Positions 9,826 to 18,312 of a DNA stretch of 64,000 nucleotides are shown here, piece after piece. Position numbers and translations under genes: made by a program. Source of the DNA: Saprospiraceae bacterium (GTDB taxonomy: Bacteria; Bacteroidota; Bacteroidia; Chitinophagales; Saprospiraceae); the NCBI GenBank assembly GCA_028279185.1, contig JANQSS010000258.1:62001-126000 (forward strand), written 5' to 3'. Below the pieces are notes generated by a model. That model worked only from the letters and a program-made list of their open reading frames with translations, ran no database searches and was not told the origin of the DNA. Within the stretch, counting starts at the first letter, position 1. Each line of letters opens with the position of its first letter.

Positions 9826-9833
9826 CAAATATA
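9826..9833 (-). promoter_or_regulatory. -7 box for the GlxA-like regulator
   Basis: On the minus strand TATATTTG matches TAnnTTTG. It lies 28 bp before the ATG at 9798, and this excludes the upstream in-frame ATG. No TTTG is seen at the -33 position. Confidence 0.4.
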
Positions 9834-9883
9834 CATGTTTTGCGGTTCACCTGTTCTTCTACCTTTATACAAAAGCAATCACG

Positions 9884-11104
9884 ATGATCGTACGTCGCAT
9901 CAATTTTATCATTTTACTTATCGCTTCCGGTTGCATGGCCTGTGCACAGCCTCCTATTGGCGTCATGCGTCCACAAGAAAAACTGCTCAAACATTTTCAT
10001 GACTACGTCGATAACGGTGAGTTAGCTGGCACGAGTATACTTCTTTACCACGATGGAAAAATAACAACCGATTTATACGGTTTGCAGCATGTTGAAGCTC
10101 ACGTACCCCTAACGGAAGAAACAATTTTTCGCTGGGCTTCAATGACTAAACCAATTGTAGCCGTCGCAATCTTTCAATTAGTCGAAAGAGGTCTTTTGGA
10201 TCTGGATGATGAAGCGGGAAAATATTTACCTGAGATCAATACCATGATGATATATGCGGAAAATGGGGATTTACATCCTGCAATGAATAAAATCACCATA
10301 AAACATTTGCTATCGCATATGTCCGGGAGTACCAGTTTTTTAGATTTGACTCCGGCTGGAAAAAATGCTGGACAAATTATACGCTCCAAAAACATATCCA
10401 ATTTAGATGAATTAGTTGAAGCAATCGCTGAAGCGCCATTAGCCTTTGAGCCGGGCCAGGGATGGGCATATGGTTATAGCAACGACTTATTGGCAAAAAT
10501 TCTGGAGAATGTGACCGGCGAAACAATTGATACTTATTTACAAAAAAATATATTCGAGCCATTAAAAATGAGCCATACAGGTTTCCACGTGTCAAACGTA
10601 GATTTACTCGCAGCCATTTATAAAACTGGTGAAAGGGGCATACCAACCATTTTCGAAGAACCTGTTGATAGCAAATATATAAGCAGTAAAAATTACGCCC
10701 GAGGTAATGGCGGGTTAGCAGGTCCAATTGGTGATTATTTACATTTTTGTCAAATGCTACTTGGTCGGGGCAGCTTCTCTGGTAATCAAATTGTTTCACC
10801 GGAGTCCGTAGACATCATGATGAAAAATGTCGTTCCCGACCACTTTCGCCCAATCAAAATTGCTGATAACCCTATGGTTGGACAAGGGTATGGACTGGGC
10901 TTTGGTATAGCTATGGAAGACACACCTCAAGGTCGGCCCGGAGATGTCTACTGGCCGGGATCCTTGTATACATACTTCTTTGTAAATGTCGAAGATCAAA
11001 AAGCAGCAATATTTATGACGCAATTATATGACATGAATAAAATGCCAATGATCTGGGAATTTCATGCATTGGCATCAAATGCTTTGCGCAGCATTGAACA
11101 ATAA
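9884..11104 (+). CDS. secreted serine hydrolase of the class C beta-lactamase / esterase family
   Basis: 406 residues from ATG 9884; the frame is open further upstream, but only this start gives a signal peptide (MIVRRINFIILLIASGCMACAQ). The nucleophile motif SxxK is S86-MT-K89, the second motif is YSN in AYGYSNDLL, and the fold continues with HTGFHV and a glycine-rich C-terminal part. The family acts on beta-lactams, esters or D-amino-acid peptides in the periplasm; substrate unknown. Divergent from the GlxA-like regulator. Confidence 0.85.
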   Translation: MIVRRINFIILLIASGCMACAQPPIGVMRPQEKLLKHFHDYVDNGELAGTSILLYHDGKITTDLYGLQHVEAHVPLTEETIFRWASMTKPIVAVAIFQLVERGLLDLDDEAGKYLPEINTMMIYAENGDLHPAMNKITIKHLLSHMSGSTSFLDLTPAGKNAGQIIRSKNISNLDELVEAIAEAPLAFEPGQGWAYGYSNDLLAKILENVTGETIDTYLQKNIFEPLKMSHTGFHVSNVDLLAAIYKTGERGIPTIFEEPVDSKYISSKNYARGNGGLAGPIGDYLHFCQMLLGRGSFSGNQIVSPESVDIMMKNVVPDHFRPIKIADNPMVGQGYGLGFGIAMEDTPQGRPGDVYWPGSLYTYFFVNVEDQKAAIFMTQLYDMNKMPMIWEFHALASNALRSIEQ

Positions 11105-11870
11105 TTTAAACACAGGCGGAGCCTCAAACCAATTCATCGATGAATTGATCGCAGCCAATGGATCTTTGAACCCCTGGCAGTCACATCGGTATTTAAATTT
11201 AGTCGTACAATTTGGTGGGCTGGCCTTTCAATTAAAAAGTAAATCGATAAACCCCACCCAAAAATTCATCACGATTGATATACGGGAAGAAAAAGTGCAT
11301 TTTCAGAATTTTCCTGGTCCAAATGCAACAGCTATGTGGTCACCACTCCTTCTTAAAATTAACGCTGTTAAGCGAATTTATAATCAAAAAACACTCGCTT
11401 CGATAAGGCGTCGGTTTTACTGGGACAACTTCGATTTATTATATTTTGTTGGTTATGCATGTTACAATTATTTTATCTTTCCTTATCTACTTACCAAACC
11501 GTATTGCCATCTTAAGGATGTCACGGATATCATTTTTAATGGCTCGAACGTACTGCGGTTTCATGTTAAATTCGACTCGACCTTTCCGACGCATTGTTCT
11601 GAACAATACTTTTATATCGATAGTGATGGAAAACTTATACGACACGACTATGATCCTGTGTTCTTCATGCCATGGGCGAAGGCCTGTCATCTGTGCTTAG
11701 ACCACATTGACGTATTCGGAATAAAAATGCCATCTCATAGAAAAGCACTGCCCCGAACTTCATCCAATAGCTATTTTCACTGGCCTGTGATGGTATGGAT
11801 TAACGTACATAGCGCCTCCTTTTCCCATCAACCATTATCGGTATCTGATTCTGATTTGCCAGGTAGTTAA
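11064..11870 (+). CDS. conserved hypothetical protein overlapping the serine hydrolase
   Basis: 268 residues. The frame looks coding: it starts FIDELIAANGSLNPWQSHRYL and has a late segment YFYIDSDGKLIRHDYDPVF....AKACHLCLDHIDVFGIKMPSHRKALPR. I know this pattern (FD..G.L.RHDY, then H..DH..fdGi..PTrR.) from unnamed proteins of about this size in actinobacteria and others. The start is uncertain: ATGs at 11064 and 11079 lie within the end of the previous gene, giving a 41 or 26 bp overlap in another frame. No signal peptide. Function unknown. Confidence 0.65.
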   Translation: MHWHQMLCAALNNNLNTGGASNQFIDELIAANGSLNPWQSHRYLNLVVQFGGLAFQLKSKSINPTQKFITIDIREEKVHFQNFPGPNATAMWSPLLLKINAVKRIYNQKTLASIRRRFYWDNFDLLYFVGYACYNYFIFPYLLTKPYCHLKDVTDIIFNGSNVLRFHVKFDSTFPTHCSEQYFYIDSDGKLIRHDYDPVFFMPWAKACHLCLDHIDVFGIKMPSHRKALPRTSSNSYFHWPVMVWINVHSASFSHQPLSVSDSDLPGS

Positions 11871-11889
11871 AAATAAATATGCTTGTTTC

Positions 11890-13116
11890 CTAATCTTCTT
11901 GTAACGGCAACGCACGAACACTCGAACGAGCAAATAAAGCAATTAGCAGGCTTAGAGCTGCACAAAGAGCGAAACCAATAATAATAGGTAATGTATTATT
12001 ATCGTAAAATCGTCCCACGACTGATCCAACGAAAACCATGATAAACGTCGACAGTGACCCAATGACAGAAGCCCCAATTCCGGCGATCTTTCCCAATGGG
12101 TTCATCGCTATACTATTCACATTTCCAAATAATAGACCTACAAAAAAGACATTCGGTAAGAGGAAAAGTAAATATTGCGTCAAGCTGGGCTCGGGCATTA
12201 AAAATAAATTGAGAACAGCAGCAATACCACTTATAAAAACAACTACCACGATGGCAACCCACGCAATTCGATGCATGTCATATTTGAGGACAAGTCGACC
12301 ATTGACGATCGAAGCAAGTCCCATTGTTAGAGCCACAGCCGCGAAATAATACGGAAACAATTCACCCAGTTCGTATTGAAACTGAAAAACCTGCTGTGAT
12401 GTATTGAGGAATCCCAAAAAGGCTCCTGAAAATAGCCCGGCGATCAAGGTATAACCAAAAGAAATGCGATTGGAGAAAATTTCAATTAATGCAATGCGTA
12501 CATTTTTAAATGTAAGCGGTATCCTATTTTCGACAGCAAGCGTTTCTTTTTGTTGAATGGTAAACCAGATAATCATGATCAGTCCAGACAAGAACAAAAA
12601 GTAAAATATGGCAACCCATGTGCTGATGTTCAAAATTTGCTGACCGATCAACGGTGCGACAGTTGGAACCAGAATAAATATGGTCATGATAAACGACACC
12701 ACCCGGGCCATATGATTTCCCGCATACTGATCTCTTACTATGGCCACGCATACCACGCGAAACGCTGCTAATCCAAGCCCCTGAAGAAATCGACCAACCA
12801 ACATAATAAGTAGGTCTTTAGCAATGATTGACAGTAAACACCCAGCTGCAAAAACAAAGAATCCGGCAAAGACGGAACGTCGTCGACCTATTGTATCCGA
12901 AATTGGACCAAAAAATAATTGTCCTATTGAAAGACCAAGAAACATTACTGAAATTATCAATTGGTTGTCATTCGGATTTGTCACCTGAACAGCTTCTCCG
13001 ATCTTATGTAACGCAGGTAGCATTACATCAATGCCCAACGCCACCATAGACATCATAAGTGCCATCAAGGCAATGAACCGAACTTCAATATTTGGTTTGT
13101 TCTGTTGCATCGGCAT
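11890..13116 (-). CDS. Bcr/CflA-family MFS drug efflux transporter
   Basis: 408 residues with about 12 hydrophobic helices. The first loop has FFGPISDTIGRRR, the MFS motif A of the drug:proton antiporter-1 family, and helix 1 has the LPALHKIGEAV pattern of Bcr/CflA proteins. It should export small drugs across the inner membrane. It is the last gene of the minus-strand run that begins with the ferredoxin-cyclase at 16120; the gap to the TPR gene is 32 bp. Confidence 0.88.
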   Translation of the reverse strand: MPMQQNKPNIEVRFIALMALMMSMVALGIDVMLPALHKIGEAVQVTNPNDNQLIISVMFLGLSIGQLFFGPISDTIGRRRSVFAGFFVFAAGCLLSIIAKDLLIMLVGRFLQGLGLAAFRVVCVAIVRDQYAGNHMARVVSFIMTIFILVPTVAPLIGQQILNISTWVAIFYFLFLSGLIMIIWFTIQQKETLAVENRIPLTFKNVRIALIEIFSNRISFGYTLIAGLFSGAFLGFLNTSQQVFQFQYELGELFPYYFAAVALTMGLASIVNGRLVLKYDMHRIAWVAIVVVVFISGIAAVLNLFLMPEPSLTQYLLFLLPNVFFVGLLFGNVNSIAMNPLGKIAGIGASVIGSLSTFIMVFVGSVVGRFYDNNTLPIIIGFALCAALSLLIALFARSSVRALPLQED

Positions 13117-13148
13117 GTAAAGGTATTTTCAACCATCCAATTCTATCG

Positions 13149-14030
13149 TTATTCGACGGATTGAATTTTGCCCTGCAAAAATGGAATAAAATAATGACTG
13201 GAATCTCTTAAATCCTGATAAATAAAATCAAGAGCCATTTTAAAAGCGGTTCGCGCAGTCTCCTTATCGCCTTCATGCAAAGAGACCTTGCCGATATGGT
13301 AGTGTCCAAAAGGGATAAGGCGTGTCACTTGGTAGTCTATGGCTTTTTCCAAGGCCAATGCGTATTGTGCCCTGGCTTCCTCAACCGCATCGTCTAAAAA
13401 GAGCATATTGCCAAGATGAAAAATTGACTCGACATAGTAGTCCTCGTTGTACTTGCACGGGCCAATAGCTGTAGCAATCATATAATGTTCGACGGCACCA
13501 TCATTGTCCTTCAATTCTTCATATATCGAAGCCAAAAGCCACCTTGAGCGCAAGGCTAATGACTGGGTCAGGAACTTTGTCGCATTTAACTTGTCGAGTA
13601 TATCAATAGCAGCTCTATAAGCTCCTCGATTCGATAAGGAAAATGCAGTTAGCCACTTCGTCGCATTTTCATTTTCAACTTTAAGTTCTTTAAGCGATGA
13701 CAAACACATTTGCACTATTGAGTCATTGTCATTTAATAAATAATATTCCGTCTTTATCTGCAATAAAGCTATTTCGGCATTTCGATTTTTTTGAACCAGA
13801 GCATTGGACAACATGGAATCGATTCTCTTGATAAAATCGGAATTAACGCGAAATGCTCCAGTGTATCTCAAATCTGCAAACGCTGAAGCAAGTGCCTTGT
13901 TTTTATCGGTGAATTCGTTTACATCATTTTTTCTAAAAAAACGTATTAGAATTAAAAGAAGGACTATAGCCGCCACTGTAAAACCTACTCCTCTTTTAAG
14001 CTTACTGTTTAATTCACTTTTACTACCCAT
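13149..14030 (-). CDS. membrane-anchored TPR-like protein
   Basis: 293 residues. One transmembrane segment near the N-terminus (VGFTVAAIVLLLILIRFF, about 15-32) is followed by helical repeats of TPR type across 60-280 (for example AVEHYMIATAIGP and ARAQYALALEKAI). No catalytic motif. Six bp separate it from the DinB-like gene upstream, so the two are co-transcribed. Function unknown, probably protein-protein contact at the membrane. Confidence 0.75.
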   Translation of the reverse strand: MGSKSELNSKLKRGVGFTVAAIVLLLILIRFFRKNDVNEFTDKNKALASAFADLRYTGAFRVNSDFIKRIDSMLSNALVQKNRNAEIALLQIKTEYYLLNDNDSIVQMCLSSLKELKVENENATKWLTAFSLSNRGAYRAAIDILDKLNATKFLTQSLALRSRWLLASIYEELKDNDGAVEHYMIATAIGPCKYNEDYYVESIFHLGNMLFLDDAVEEARAQYALALEKAIDYQVTRLIPFGHYHIGKVSLHEGDKETARTAFKMALDFIYQDLRDSSHYFIPFLQGKIQSVE

Positions 14031-14036
14031 GAAGCC

Positions 14037-14522
14037 CTATCGATCATTTCGCAACTTAACCTTAAATGCCGCTATTTGACGTCGATGCCTCAAAATATGA
14101 ACGATGGCATGTTCATACATCTGCTCGACGTCATAACGTTGCCCCCAACGTGAAATAATTTTCTTTTCTTCATCATATTCTTCTAAAGGTAAATTTGGGT
14201 AATCCAAAAATAACTTTTCGTTGAAATCGTACATTGCATCAAGCGCATTGTTGTATTGAGCCGCACTATTCGATATGTTTGGCGTGCGGTAATCTATCTC
14301 CTCACCTTGCCAAATTCGTATCGCTACAACATAGTTATATCCTGCCCGTACGACATGACGCAAGATTGTTTGGATGGATCTGCAATCCGTATCCTCAGTT
14401 TGCGTATCGACAATTACCCGCAGTTCTTCATCTGATACATCCCGAATGACCTCTTTTAATTCATCGGTTGCTTTTTTATATTCGTCGAGGAGGGCGGCGA
14501 TAGCCCCTTGAAACTTTATCAT
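14037..14522 (-). CDS. DinB-like four-helix-bundle protein
   Basis: 161 residues. It has the DinB/YfiT layout with three candidate metal ligands: His in ILRHVVRAGYNY (about residue 56) and the pair in YEHAIVHILRHRRQI near the C-terminus. DinB-superfamily proteins bind a divalent metal and include thiol-dependent transferases; the actual reaction is unknown. It lies between the LOG gene (22 bp) and the TPR gene (6 bp). Confidence 0.75.
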   Translation of the reverse strand: MIKFQGAIAALLDEYKKATDELKEVIRDVSDEELRVIVDTQTEDTDCRSIQTILRHVVRAGYNYVVAIRIWQGEEIDYRTPNISNSAAQYNNALDAMYDFNEKLFLDYPNLPLEEYDEEKKIISRWGQRYDVEQMYEHAIVHILRHRRQIAAFKVKLRNDR

Positions 14523-14544
14523 GTGCTTAATATTGCATATTCGC

Positions 14545-15138
14545 TTAAACCATCTCTTTGTCGATCCATTTTTCGATGTCCACCGGGGTGTATGTTCTCA
14601 TCTTATCCAGTAAACCCTCAATCTCCTTGCTCACCAATACCATTTCATAATTTGATTCTTTTAAAAACCCCTCCTCTTTCATGTTTCGTAAAAGAGTCAA
14701 TAAATCGTCATAGTAGCCATTTACGTTAAGAATGCCAATTGGTTTTTTATGCAAACCCAGTTGTCCCCATGTCAGCATTTCGAAAAGTTCTTCCAATGTT
14801 CCGAAACCTCCCGGAAGTGCTATTGCGCCATCGGACAAACTATCCATTACCTTCTTTCTTTCGTGCATGGAATCGACAAGAATAAGTTCTGTCAGATTCT
14901 CATGAGCTACTTCCTTAGACTTTAAAAACTTTGGCAAAACACCTATTACCCTTCCATTTTTACTTAATACTCCATCCGCCACAGCACCCATCAATCCAAC
15001 CTTGGCGCCTCCATAAACCAATTCAATATCGGCGTTGGCCAGTTTTTGGCCTAGTTTTTCGGCGTACAACATATACGCACTGCTATAGCCAGGACTTGAG
15101 CCACAGAATACCGTGATTCTTCTTATCTTGTTATTCAT
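14545..15138 (-). CDS. LOG-family (TIGR00730) nucleotide 5'-monophosphate phosphoribohydrolase
   Basis: 197 residues, standard length. The family motif PGGFGTLEELFEMLTWGQLG is complete and is preceded by SMHERKKVMD. The N-terminus ITVFCGSSPG starts a Rossmann-like fold with YGGAKVGLMGAVAD. Members release ribose 5-phosphate from cytokinin or purine nucleoside monophosphates and were formerly called lysine decarboxylases. Second gene of the cyclase operon (55 bp gap). Confidence 0.9.
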   Translation of the reverse strand: MNNKIRRITVFCGSSPGYSSAYMLYAEKLGQKLANADIELVYGGAKVGLMGAVADGVLSKNGRVIGVLPKFLKSKEVAHENLTELILVDSMHERKKVMDSLSDGAIALPGGFGTLEELFEMLTWGQLGLHKKPIGILNVNGYYDDLLTLLRNMKEEGFLKESNYEMVLVSKEIEGLLDKMRTYTPVDIEKWIDKEMV

Positions 15139-15193
15139 TCACTGGTTATTTTCATAAAAATATCGTTTGCATTATTACGCCCAAACAGAGCTA

Positions 15194-16120
15194 TTATGAA
15201 ATAATTTCAAACAGTTCATATTTACCGGTCTTACCTTTTAATGTTGTTTCAAAAACATTAAAATTGGGATAGGTACTTTGTACTTCCCGATAGGCTTCTT
15301 TTGATAGCAATAACTGTGTTCCAAATTCCTTATTCGCGGATTCAATTCGACTGGCATAGTTAACATTGTCGCCAATTATTGCCATTTTTTTCATGGATCC
15401 TGTGTCAAAAGGACCAACGATTGCATTTCCAAAGTGAATACCAGCTCTAATGCCAAATTGTGTATTGAAATTTTCACTAAGGTATTCATTGAAATCTTCC
15501 AATTTTTGATTCATTTGCTTGACGGCATGCACAGCATCCAAGACCGAATTTTCGGTGTGTTTTTCTATTCCGAAGACTGCCAAGATTCCATCGCCTGCTA
15601 CGTCGCTTATGATACCATTATTTTCCTGAATTATCGTATTCATGATTCGATAATAGCGATTGAGAACATGTACGATATCATAAGGCGGAAAGCGTTCGGC
15701 AAATGAGGTATAATTCACAATATCAGTGAATACAATGGTTAACCGTTGTTGGCGACCAATCGCTACACCGGAGTCTTGCGAAAATTGCTCTGAGATTAAA
15801 TCCATATCTAATTTATCGGATACCATGCGTCGAATGGAAACATTCCCTTTAAGTTTAGTTTGACACGCCAATCTAATTTCGTTGGGGAAATTTAAATTGG
15901 ACGCCATCCGGCGTTCCTGATCATTTCGGGGTGAACAATTTTCGATTCCATCCATGATGCTAACCCGGCAAGTAGAACATTTTCCCTGCCCGCCGCAAGC
16001 ATGTGTATGGTTTATTTGAGCCGCCAGTGTCGCTTCCAAAATAGTACTGCCTGCTGCACAATCAATTTCTTTTTCATCTTTAAATAGATATATTTTATTG
16101 AGCAAGTTGTGGTTGTCCAT
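15194..16120 (-). CDS. class III adenylyl/guanylyl cyclase with N-terminal [2Fe-2S] ferredoxin domain
   Basis: 308 residues. Residues 10-95 form a plant-type ferredoxin domain with ligands C42-x5-C48-x2-C51 and C86 (ACGGQGKCSTC ... LACQTK). Residues 125-308 are a class III cyclase: metal Asp133 (FTDIVNYTSF), Asp177 (VAGDGILAVFG) and the transition-state pair Asn254/Arg258 (GDNVNYASRIE). All catalytic positions are present, so activity is expected. No membrane segment; cytosolic. The fusion suggests cyclic-nucleotide production controlled by cluster redox state or oxygen damage (inference). Head of an operon with LOG, DinB-like, TPR and MFS genes. Confidence 0.9.
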   Translation of the reverse strand: MDNHNLLNKIYLFKDEKEIDCAAGSTILEATLAAQINHTHACGGQGKCSTCRVSIMDGIENCSPRNDQERRMASNLNFPNEIRLACQTKLKGNVSIRRMVSDKLDMDLISEQFSQDSGVAIGRQQRLTIVFTDIVNYTSFAERFPPYDIVHVLNRYYRIMNTIIQENNGIISDVAGDGILAVFGIEKHTENSVLDAVHAVKQMNQKLEDFNEYLSENFNTQFGIRAGIHFGNAIVGPFDTGSMKKMAIIGDNVNYASRIESANKEFGTQLLLSKEAYREVQSTYPNFNVFETTLKGKTGKYELFEIIS

Positions 16121-16694
16121 AGAAGACTTAGCTTTTATTTAATGAGAATGTCTTACGTTCCGACGGATAAAAATCACCTCCCGTTTCGCATAATTATCTT
16201 TTCAAATGTAACCTATAAATATGATAATGCACTTAATAGGACACTTACATTAGCTTAGGTGCATATGATTGGTTGTATACTGCATGCCTTAACCATGTCA
16301 AATGATGTATTGCGCGAAATAATAGCCATGAAAGGACCTCGGATTAACTAGTTTCCCTTAAGGGCAGTTAACCAAGTTGAGGATGCCATCAGAATGGCAC
16401 AATTTTTAGCAAAGAAGACCCTGGATTTCACCATGCTCGATTTCCGAACGAATTTTTTAGGTTAATTTCTACATGCAGCTCAACGGATTACATTGTTGCG
16501 AGACCGAGCGGTACAAACCTTCAATGTTTGAATTCAGGTATAACTGATAATACGCGATCACCGATTTTAATGAATCCCGTTCTTCTAAAAGTTGATTATA
16601 GCTATCCGAAAACCATGGATACGTGCATACATTAATCTATTCTAAATTAGACTCATATACTAACGATTAAAACAAGAATCTAAAATACACTGCA
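16121..16694. other. intergenic stretch without recognisable content
   Basis: 574 bp between the ferredoxin-cyclase start and the first SRPBCC gene. AT-rich, stops in all frames, no convincing hairpin, repeat or gene remnant. It must hold the cyclase promoter, but I cannot place it. Confidence 0.5.
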
Positions 16695-17135
16695 TTAGTG
16701 TTGAGCATTATCTTTCACTATTTCGAGTGCCTTTGGAAATGTTTCTTTCATAAAATCCAAATGCTCATCCATCACATCTATTTCCACAGTAAGCGTATAC
16801 CCCTCAGCAGCTGATTTAAGCGTATACATTTCTTTGGCACCTGACCAAGATTTGGTTTCTTCGTTAACCACTTGTTCTTTCCCTTCCGCTACATTTCCAA
16901 CATGGGAGAACAACATCACTTCATTCGGAATATGCTTTTCTATTATGCTGTAAATTCCGTTTTGACCAGGAATCAGGAACAATACCTTACTTCCTTCTTT
17001 CCAATTGTCGGTAACAGCATAGGACCCTTCTGAAAATATGCCAACCCAAGCACGATAGAATTCATCAGCCCAGAGGGCGTCCCATATCTTAGTCTTGTCT
17101 GCTAAGATGTCTATTGAAAATTTCAATCTGTTCAT
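16695..17135 (-). CDS. SRPBCC / AHSA1-domain protein
   Basis: 146 residues. It shows the START-like AHSA1 pattern: an N-terminal strand with FSIDILADKTKIWDALWADEFYRAWV, a middle NWKEGSKVLFLIPGQNG and a C-terminal helix around FMKETFPKALEIV. The fold makes a hydrophobic pocket. It follows the ArsR and first SRPBCC gene on the same strand (87 bp gap), a common arrangement for ligand-responsive stress operons. Substrate unknown. Confidence 0.8.
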   Translation of the reverse strand: MNRLKFSIDILADKTKIWDALWADEFYRAWVGIFSEGSYAVTDNWKEGSKVLFLIPGQNGIYSIIEKHIPNEVMLFSHVGNVAEGKEQVVNEETKSWSGAKEMYTLKSAAEGYTLTVEIDVMDEHLDFMKETFPKALEIVKDNAQH

Positions 17136-17222
17136 ATTCTACTGTTTTCCTTTTATCGACTTATTACGTTATCCCAATTAAGATGTATGAAACCGTTCTT
17201 GCTACATACATCAATTATACGT

Positions 17223-17660
17223 TTATTGGGTACTACTATTTTCAAGATATTGTTTCAATGATTCATGAATGAGATAATTCCAACCATCGACAAAATTCGA
17301 TCTAACCAAATCAGAATTTTCTCGTGGAAAACTATTAAGCCCTTCATGCGTAAGTCTAAGCTTCGTCTTATTGTCCTTTGGAAATAGTTCGAACGTGACA
17401 AATGAAATCCCCGTATATCCTTCATACTTCCAAGAATATTTAAGTTTTTGGAATGGGATAATTTCCAGTATCTCGCATTCATGGACATAAATTCTACCAT
17501 CTTTTCCACCCTCGAAATGAAATATCCTGCCCACTTGCAAAACAAAGTCTGCAATGTCGAAATACCATTTTTTCATCAGTTCTTTCTCTGTGATCGCACG
17601 CCAGACAAGCTCGATGGGAGCATTAAATTCTTGTTCAATTATTAAAGGTTTATCATCCAT
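17223..17660 (-). CDS. SRPBCC / AHSA1-domain protein, second copy
   Basis: 145 residues, typical AHSA1 domain: IEQEFNAPIELVWRAITEKELMKKWYF at the start, LKYSWKYEGYTGISFVTFEL in the middle and a final helix WNYLIHESLKQYLEN. It starts 12 bp after the ArsR stop, so the two form a transcription unit; ArsR-SRPBCC pairs are very common and the repressor usually controls its partner. Confidence 0.88.
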   Translation of the reverse strand: MDDKPLIIEQEFNAPIELVWRAITEKELMKKWYFDIADFVLQVGRIFHFEGGKDGRIYVHECEILEIIPFQKLKYSWKYEGYTGISFVTFELFPKDNKTKLRLTHEGLNSFPRENSDLVRSNFVDGWNYLIHESLKQYLENSSTQ

Positions 17661-17672
17661 GTTTATTGATTT

Positions 17673-18002
17673 TCATACATTCTTTTCGCCATCGGCTTGC
17701 AATTCATCCAACAATTGGTCGAGTTGATTCAACTTACCCATCCACATCTTTCTAAACGGTTCTAACCAGTCTGCAATTTCTGTCAGCTTTTGAATTTCAA
17801 GGTTGCAATACCGCGTACGCCCTTCTTTTCTGACCGTGATTACTCCGCATTCGCGTAAATATTTAAGATGTAAGGATACGGCTTGCCGCGACATGTCGAA
17901 CTGTTCGGCCAATGTATTTACATTTTGCGATTTCTTCATTAGAGACAGAAGAATACTTCTGCGTGTAGGATCTGCAATAGCATTGAATACATCTCTTTTC
18001 AT
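17673..18002 (-). CDS. ArsR-family winged-helix repressor
   Basis: 109 residues from ATG 18002 (MKRDVFNAIADPTRRSIL). The frame is open 18 codons further, but that part overlaps the promoter. The HTH is NTLAEQFDMSRQAVSLHLKYLRECGVI and the wing is TVRKEGRTRYCNLE. No ArsR-type Cys metal site (ELCVCDL) is present, so it is of the non-metal subgroup that sits with SRPBCC proteins. Likely represses itself and the two downstream SRPBCC genes. Confidence 0.9.
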   Translation of the reverse strand: MKRDVFNAIADPTRRSILLSLMKKSQNVNTLAEQFDMSRQAVSLHLKYLRECGVITVRKEGRTRYCNLEIQKLTEIADWLEPFRKMWMGKLNQLDQLLDELQADGEKNV

Positions 18003-18033
18003 AGTCTTTTTAGAATGCGCAAGGTTATACTTG

Positions 18034-18065
18034 CAAATATATAGGAAAGCATTCACTTGCGCAAA
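18034..18065 (-). promoter_or_regulatory. Bacteroidota promoter for the arsR-SRPBCC operon
   Basis: On the minus strand TTTG (18062-18065), a 20 bp spacer and TATATTTG (18034-18041) form a complete -33/-7 pair 32 bp before the ATG at 18002. The spacing equals that of the promoters at 49968 and 62389. Confidence 0.6.
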
Positions 18066-18256
18066 TAATTCTTCTTTTATTTCATTTTAGGCTTACCTGG
18101 TGGCCCAAAAATTTCCATACCCTGGGCCCATTGAAGGTAGTTGCGCTCAGCATTTCCAGACATTAAATTGGTTGACTTAATTATTATTTTTAATGAGCCA
18201 TTTTACATGATCGACGTAAGAGTTCAAATCAAAAAAATTTCGCTTCTGATGACAAA

Positions 18257-18292
18257 TAAAAACCCCAGGTGAAAAATCACCTGGGGTTTTTA
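18257..18292 (-). terminator. strong terminator after the five-repeat secreted protein
   Basis: AAAACCCCAGGTGA pairs with TCACCTGGGGTTTT around a short A-rich loop, with A and T runs on both sides. It lies 20 bp past the stop of the 18313 gene. The symmetric design can stop transcription from either side. Confidence 0.85.
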
Positions 18293-18312
18293 AATTAGTA
18301 AAGGGTTATGAG

